Below, piece by piece: positions 60,657 through 64,000 of a stretch of 64,000 bases of DNA. Location: positions 62,001 to 126,000 of the forward strand of contig NZ_JAPFGB010000014.1 of NCBI RefSeq assembly GCF_026241095.1. The letters run 5' to 3'. Below the pieces are notes generated by a model. It was not told the origin of the DNA. It was given only the letters and a program-made list of their open reading frames with translations, and did no database searches. Numbering within the stretch: position 1 is the first letter of the stretch; the number at the start of each line of letters is the position of its first letter. The stretch is from Saccharopolyspora sp. NFXS83. Its GTDB lineage: Bacteria; Actinomycetota; Actinomycetes; Mycobacteriales; Pseudonocardiaceae. The position numbers were made by a program, and so were the translations under genes.

Positions 60657-61646
60657 TCAGCCCTTCCCGTCCTGCCCCGACCGTTCGTCCGATGTGGATG
60701 GTTCGGCGATTTTTCCTTCGGCGGGCGGGGATTTCCTGGTCGTGGGATTCGCGGCTCGGGTGGTTCTCGCCGATCCGCTGCGCTTGGTCGATCCCTCGGA
60801 GCGCTTCGCCGAGGCCGCGCCGGCCGCACTCTTCGCCGTGCCCGAGCGCTTCACCGAGGAAGTACCGCCGTTGCGGGAAGTGCGGGTGGCTCGTGGCCGC
60901 TTCGGCTGCGGCGACTCCGAAACCGGTCGCCCAGCTTGGGAATCGGCGGGTTTCGAAGCCGACGCGGCCGTCTCCGGCGGCTCGGCCGAACCCCCGGAGC
61001 CCGGTGGCTCCGGCGGGCGCGTCGCTGGGGCGCCCGGCGCCTCGAACGGGCGCACCGACGGCACCACGCGTTCCACCGGCTTCGGCGGCACCGGCTGCTC
61101 ACGGCCCTCGATGAGCACCATCGAGCCCTGGTAGGTCGCCGACAGCGCGTACGGGGTCTGGTGCAGCATCCCCCACAACTTCGAGGTCTCGTCGGTGTCC
61201 ATCTGGATCGGCGAGAACCGCACCCGCTGCGGCGAGTCCGCCAAGTCGCTGCCCGCCAAGTGCGGCCGAGAGGCCGCCTCCAGCAGCAGATCTCGCGACA
61301 GCACCGGGATCTCCTGCAGGGTGCGCACGACGCAGCCGATCAGCCGCTGCCCCACCAGCTCGGTCTCCTCGCCGTAGGCGCTGATCAGGTAGTGCAGGTC
61401 CAGCGCCGCCGTCGGCCGCGCCAGCAGCGCACCGCTCGAGCCGCGGCTGGGCAGGTCGGTGTTGCGCATCGACGGATTCGGCGCCACCTGGTACAGGAAC
61501 ACCGTGATCGTCGGGTCGGTCGGCGGCTCCGCCGGAGGTTTGCGGGTCTCCACCGAGACCGCGAAGTCGATCTCCGGACGCAGGTTGCTCTCGATCAGCA
61601 GCGCGAGGGCCTGCGTGACCGTGGCGAGGGCCAGCCCGTTGCTCAT
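60657..61646 (-). CDS. DUF4255 tail-cap protein (Afp16-like)
   Basis: 329 aa. The first 190 residues show the DUF4255 pattern: VTQALALLIESNLRPEIDFAVSVETRKPP, ITVFLYQVAPNPSMRNTDLP, ALDLHYLISAYGEETELVGQRLIGCVVRTLQEIPVLSR, and LWGMLHQTPYALSATYQGSMVLIEG. It caps the tube and sheath at the far end. The last 130 residues are Ser/Lys/Arg/Pro-rich and disordered, longer than the usual cap. ATG at 61644-61646 overlaps the upstream gene. Confidence 0.9.
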   Translation of the reverse strand: MSNGLALATVTQALALLIESNLRPEIDFAVSVETRKPPAEPPTDPTITVFLYQVAPNPSMRNTDLPSRGSSGALLARPTAALDLHYLISAYGEETELVGQRLIGCVVRTLQEIPVLSRDLLLEAASRPHLAGSDLADSPQRVRFSPIQMDTDETSKLWGMLHQTPYALSATYQGSMVLIEGREQPVPPKPVERVVPSVRPFEAPGAPATRPPEPPGSGGSAEPPETAASASKPADSQAGRPVSESPQPKRPRATRTSRNGGTSSVKRSGTAKSAAGAASAKRSEGSTKRSGSARTTRAANPTTRKSPPAEGKIAEPSTSDERSGQDGKG

Positions 61647-62311
61647 GAGATCGCCCGCCCGTCGAGGTAGTCGTCCAGGTTCACGGCGGGTTCGCGGCGG
61701 GCCGGTCGCGGGCGGTGTGGTGGCCGCTGCGGTGGCGCGGCGCTGACCTGGAGGCGGCCGATCTCCACCCGCACGGCGGGGTCCGCCGGTTCCGACGCCC
61801 GGCTGCGTGCGGGAGCGGTCCGCGGCGCGGACGCCGCGGCCGTGATCCTGGTGCGCGGCGACTCAGCCGGTGCCGGTGGGAGGACGGCCGCCCGCAGCGC
61901 GCCGCCGCGTTCCGGCACCGGCGCAGCGGGTTCCGGTTCGCCGGACGCGGCCTGGACGCCACGCGGCTGCTCCGGCTGCGTGGCGCGAGCCGGGACCACC
62001 GGTCGGGGGCCCGATTCCGGTTCCTCCTGCCGCACCGGGGTTTCCGCCGGACGCGGTCGCTCCACCGGCGACGCTTCGGTGCGCACCAAGGTGATCCGGT
62101 CGGTGGTGCGCACCTCCCGCTCCAACCGCCGCACTTCGCGCTCCCGCACCGGTGACGGCGAAGGAGTCCGCGCCGCGGGCGCCTCCGAATCCGAGGAGGC
62201 CGCGGGCAGCGAGTCCACCCGCTCGAACGGCCCCGGCAACCGAGGTCGCAGCCGCACCGGCCCGTCCACCGGATCGTGCCGGGCCGCCAGCCGGTCGAAG
62301 AAATCAGCCAT
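61643..62311 (-). CDS. Pro-rich eCIS protein of unknown function
   Basis: 222 aa, mostly Pro/Ala/Arg/Glu-rich and probably disordered, with a conserved-looking start (FFDRLAARHDPV) and end (VEIGRLQVSA...NLDDYLDGRA). Short end motifs of this kind occur in proteins next to the cap in other actinomycete eCIS loci. Role unknown. It is translated by overlap with the gp26-like gene. Confidence 0.7.
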   Translation of the reverse strand: MADFFDRLAARHDPVDGPVRLRPRLPGPFERVDSLPAASSDSEAPAARTPSPSPVREREVRRLEREVRTTDRITLVRTEASPVERPRPAETPVRQEEPESGPRPVVPARATQPEQPRGVQAASGEPEPAAPVPERGGALRAAVLPPAPAESPRTRITAAASAPRTAPARSRASEPADPAVRVEIGRLQVSAAPPQRPPHRPRPARREPAVNLDDYLDGRAIS

Positions 62312-63035
62312 CAGCGCACAACTCCAGGTAGTAACGCCGCCGAAGCGGGCTGAGCGCCAAGATCCAGGGCTCGCTCCAGCCGTAGGCGGAGGCGAGCAGG
62401 TGCACGTCCAGCAGCACGTCCCGCGACCACGAGTCCAGTTCGGCCCACAGGAAGTCGGCGATGTCGAGCACCGTCGGCGTGCTGCCGCCGCAGTGCGGGC
62501 AGTGCACGGTCACCGCCAGGTCCGCCGCCGGGTCGGCCTGCTCGGCGAGTTCCGCCATCTGCCGCCGCGCCTGCTCCGGAATCCGCGCGGGCTCGACGGG
62601 TTCGCCGTCGCGTTCGGCGGCGAGCGTGCAGTGCTCCAGCAGCCGCCACCCGCGCTGCTCGACCGGCGCGGCGGCCACCGCGTCGAGGTCGGCGGCGGTC
62701 GGCAGCCGGAACTCGACCGCGACACCGCCCTCCGCCACCCGCAGCACCTCGCCCGTCGGACGCGGGTGCTCGCCCAGGCCGCGGGCGTCGAGGTCGAACT
62801 CGACGACCTCGCCGCACGCCGCGCACTCCAGCAGCACCTGCATCCGCTCGCCGAACAACGCCCGGCGCAGCACCAGCAGGTCCGCCACCCTCGCCCCGAG
62901 CGGCTCCGCGTCGAGCTGCTCGGCGGTCGCCTCCGGCCGGGCCGCCCGGTGCAGCAGCAGCGCCCGGCCCGCAGCGCGCCGCTCCAGACCCGTCTCCCAG
63001 GTCGCCAGCAGCTCCGCCGGCCCCGTCACCACCAT
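62304..63035 (-). CDS. T4 gp26-like baseplate/chaperone protein with two Cys pairs
   Basis: 243 aa. Two CxxC pairs (Cys71-Cys74 in LLECAACGEVVEF and a second near 180 in VHCPHCGGSTPTV) may bind zinc. The C-terminal part DIADFLWAELDSWSRDVLLDVHLLASAYGWSEPWILALSPLRRRYYLEL matches the family of small baseplate proteins found in eCIS. It lies between tube and cap genes. The ATG at 63033-63035 follows GAAGGGG. Confidence 0.82.
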   Translation of the reverse strand: MVVTGPAELLATWETGLERRAAGRALLLHRAARPEATAEQLDAEPLGARVADLLVLRRALFGERMQVLLECAACGEVVEFDLDARGLGEHPRPTGEVLRVAEGGVAVEFRLPTAADLDAVAAAPVEQRGWRLLEHCTLAAERDGEPVEPARIPEQARRQMAELAEQADPAADLAVTVHCPHCGGSTPTVLDIADFLWAELDSWSRDVLLDVHLLASAYGWSEPWILALSPLRRRYYLELCADG

Positions 63036-63130
63036 CCGAAGCCCCTTCCCCGTCGAACCCGGCTCCTCGCCCGGACGCTGACCTCGACTCCGTCCGGCCC
63101 GGCGAGGCGTTCATCCCCTCGGAGAACGGC

Positions 63131-63655
63131 TCACGCAGGGTTCGTGAACGCCGGTTCGGTGGGTTCGGGAACCTCGTAATCTCGTTCCCAGCCCTCGCAT
63201 TCCAGCTTCAGGCTCTGGATGGCGACCGCGTTGGCGTTCGCGTCGAGCTCGCCCAGCACCTGGTACTCGCTCGGCCAGGTGCGGTAGAGCTTGTGCGAGA
63301 CGGCGACCTGCCCGGCCTCGTTGAGCAGTTGGATGACGATGTCCTTGCGGAAGTCCGCCAGCGACACCTCCGAGCCGAGCCCGGCGCCGACCTGCCACAC
63401 CTTGTTGGCCCAGCGGTCGAACTCGGGGTCGTGGGTCACCCCGCGCTCCAGCGTGATGCCTTCGAACTCGGACCGGCCCGGCGCCTTGCGCGGCGAGCTC
63501 GGGTCGCCGCCGTGGCGGTGCTTGACCACCTCGGTGGTGCGCTTCAACGGGCTGATCTTGCTGACGCCCGCCACCGTCCGGCCGTCCCACAGCACCAGGA
63601 ACTTGAAGTTCTTGTACGGGTCGAAGCGGTGGGCGTTGATCTGGAACTCGGCCAT
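63131..63655 (-). CDS. eCIS inner tube protein
   Basis: 174 aa, the length of phage T4 gp19-like tube subunits. Start motif FQINAHRFDPYKNFKFLVLWDGRTVAGVSKISPLKRTTEV, then KAPGRSEFEGITLERGVTHDPEFDRWANKVW and a C-terminal SLKLECEGWERDYEVPEPTEP, all typical of the conserved tail-tube family. GGAGGA six bases before ATG 63653-63655 is preferred to the GTG two codons upstream. It stacks into the tube through which cargo passes. Confidence 0.92.
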   Translation of the reverse strand: MAEFQINAHRFDPYKNFKFLVLWDGRTVAGVSKISPLKRTTEVVKHRHGGDPSSPRKAPGRSEFEGITLERGVTHDPEFDRWANKVWQVGAGLGSEVSLADFRKDIVIQLLNEAGQVAVSHKLYRTWPSEYQVLGELDANANAVAIQSLKLECEGWERDYEVPEPTEPAFTNPA

Positions 63656-63673
63656 GCTCACTCCTCCGGTTCG

Positions 63674-64000
63674 CTATGCCTGCGGGAGGCCGGCGAACTG
63701 CTGGATCGTCACGATCACGAACTCGGCGGGTTTCGTCGCAGCGATGCCGACGACGACGTTGACGATGCCGCGGTCGACGTCCTCTTGGGTGGTGGTGTCG
63801 GCGTCGCACTTGACGAAGTACGCCTCGCGCGGCGTGCCGCCCTGGAACGCGCCCTGCCGGAACAGGGTGTGCAGGTAGGAGGAGGCGTTGAGCCGGATCT
63901 GCTGCCACAGCTGCTCGGTGTTCGGCTCGAACACCGCCCACTGCAGGCCTCGCCGGAGGCTCTCCTCCACGTGCAGCGCCAACCGCCGCACCGGCAGGTA
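63674..64000 (-). CDS. Tail sheath protein, C-terminal fragment (cut by window end)
   Basis: 108 residues to the TAG at 63674-63676; the frame is open at base 64000. The sequence YLPVRRLALHVEESLRRGLQWAVFEPN is the sheath C-terminal signature, followed by RLNASSYLHTLFRQGAFQGG and KPAEFVIVTIQQF. The rest of the sheath, which contracts to drive the tube, lies beyond the window. The operon therefore begins further right. Confidence 0.9.
   Translation of the reverse strand, partial: YLPVRRLALHVEESLRRGLQWAVFEPNTEQLWQQIRLNASSYLHTLFRQGAFQGGTPREAYFVKCDADTTTQEDVDRGIVNVVVGIAATKPAEFVIVTIQQFAGLPQA

Noticed and set aside
37777-64000. Prophage or T6SS instead of eCIS
   Set aside because: No integrase, terminase, portal, capsid or lysis genes, and no T6SS membrane complex (TssJLM); DUF4255, CIS tube adaptor, AAA+ and DUF4157 are eCIS hallmarks.
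1-64000. tRNA, rRNA, CRISPR or transposon elements
   Set aside because: No cloverleaf-like sequence, no regular direct-repeat/spacer array and no transposase or terminal repeats were seen on either strand.

Overview
This is a GC-rich chromosomal segment from a Gram-positive actinomycete. DUF397/DUF5753 regulator pairs, a DUF5313 membrane protein, an NB-ARC/TPR protein and dense GTG/ATG starts with ATGA overlaps all point to Actinomycetia, probably Pseudonocardiales. I infer the order from protein families, not from a database match. No rRNA, tRNA, CRISPR array, transposase or integrase was seen.

Left third (1-30 kb): housekeeping and catabolic genes. A choline/carnitine acyltransferase (cut by the window start) meets dapA at a hairpin terminator. 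Then come a DUF5313 membrane protein, a MarR regulator, an adenine deaminase, a lone ketosynthase, and a PAS-GGDEF-EAL cyclic-di-GMP protein preceded by a small overlapping ORF. At 9.7-19.4 kb a dipeptide-type ABC importer (ATPase, two permeases, lipoprotein) diverges from an NtaA/SnaA/DszA-type flavin monooxygenase and a DszC/SfnB-like acyl-CoA-dehydrogenase-fold enzyme. A possible leader peptide and a ROK regulator follow. The set looks like scavenging of an organosulfur or similar compound. At 19.4-24.7 kb are an SDR without the catalytic Tyr/Lys, an ACMSD-like amidohydrolase divergent from a MarR regulator, an FMN alpha-hydroxy-acid oxidase and a GMC oxidoreductase. At 25.1-30.1 kb a FadR-type regulator, with two TGGTnnnACCA-like operators around its promoter, heads a dehydrogenase, a sugar-acid-type MFS importer and a two-subunit transketolase. 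This looks like a rare sugar or sugar-acid pathway.

Middle (30.1-37.6 kb): accessory and regulatory genes. A tight operon holds a small protein, a DUF6879 protein and a STAND NTPase (NB-ARC + TPR). Then come a frameshifted quinone oxidoreductase, a peptidase-E-like protein, a DUF397/XRE-DUF5753 pair and two small Cys-pair proteins.

Right part (37.8-64 kb): one long minus-strand operon for an extracellular contractile injection system (eCIS). In transcription order it runs: sheath (cut by window end), inner tube, gp26-like baseplate protein, Pro-rich protein, DUF4255 cap, AAA+ ATPase, 87-aa protein, a giant 2150-aa DUF4157 protein, a candidate immunity gene, CIS tube/LysM-type protein, tail X, gpD hub, gpV spike, PAAR-like tip, gp25, two gpJ-type baseplate proteins, a gpI/beta-helix-like protein and a DUF6519 protein. 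The giant protein ends in a WHH/HNH-like nuclease candidate encoded in markedly AT-richer DNA. The next gene is equally AT-rich and is split by a run of eight C. The simplest reading is an eCIS-loaded polymorphic toxin with its own immunity protein; this pair is the most interesting item in the window.
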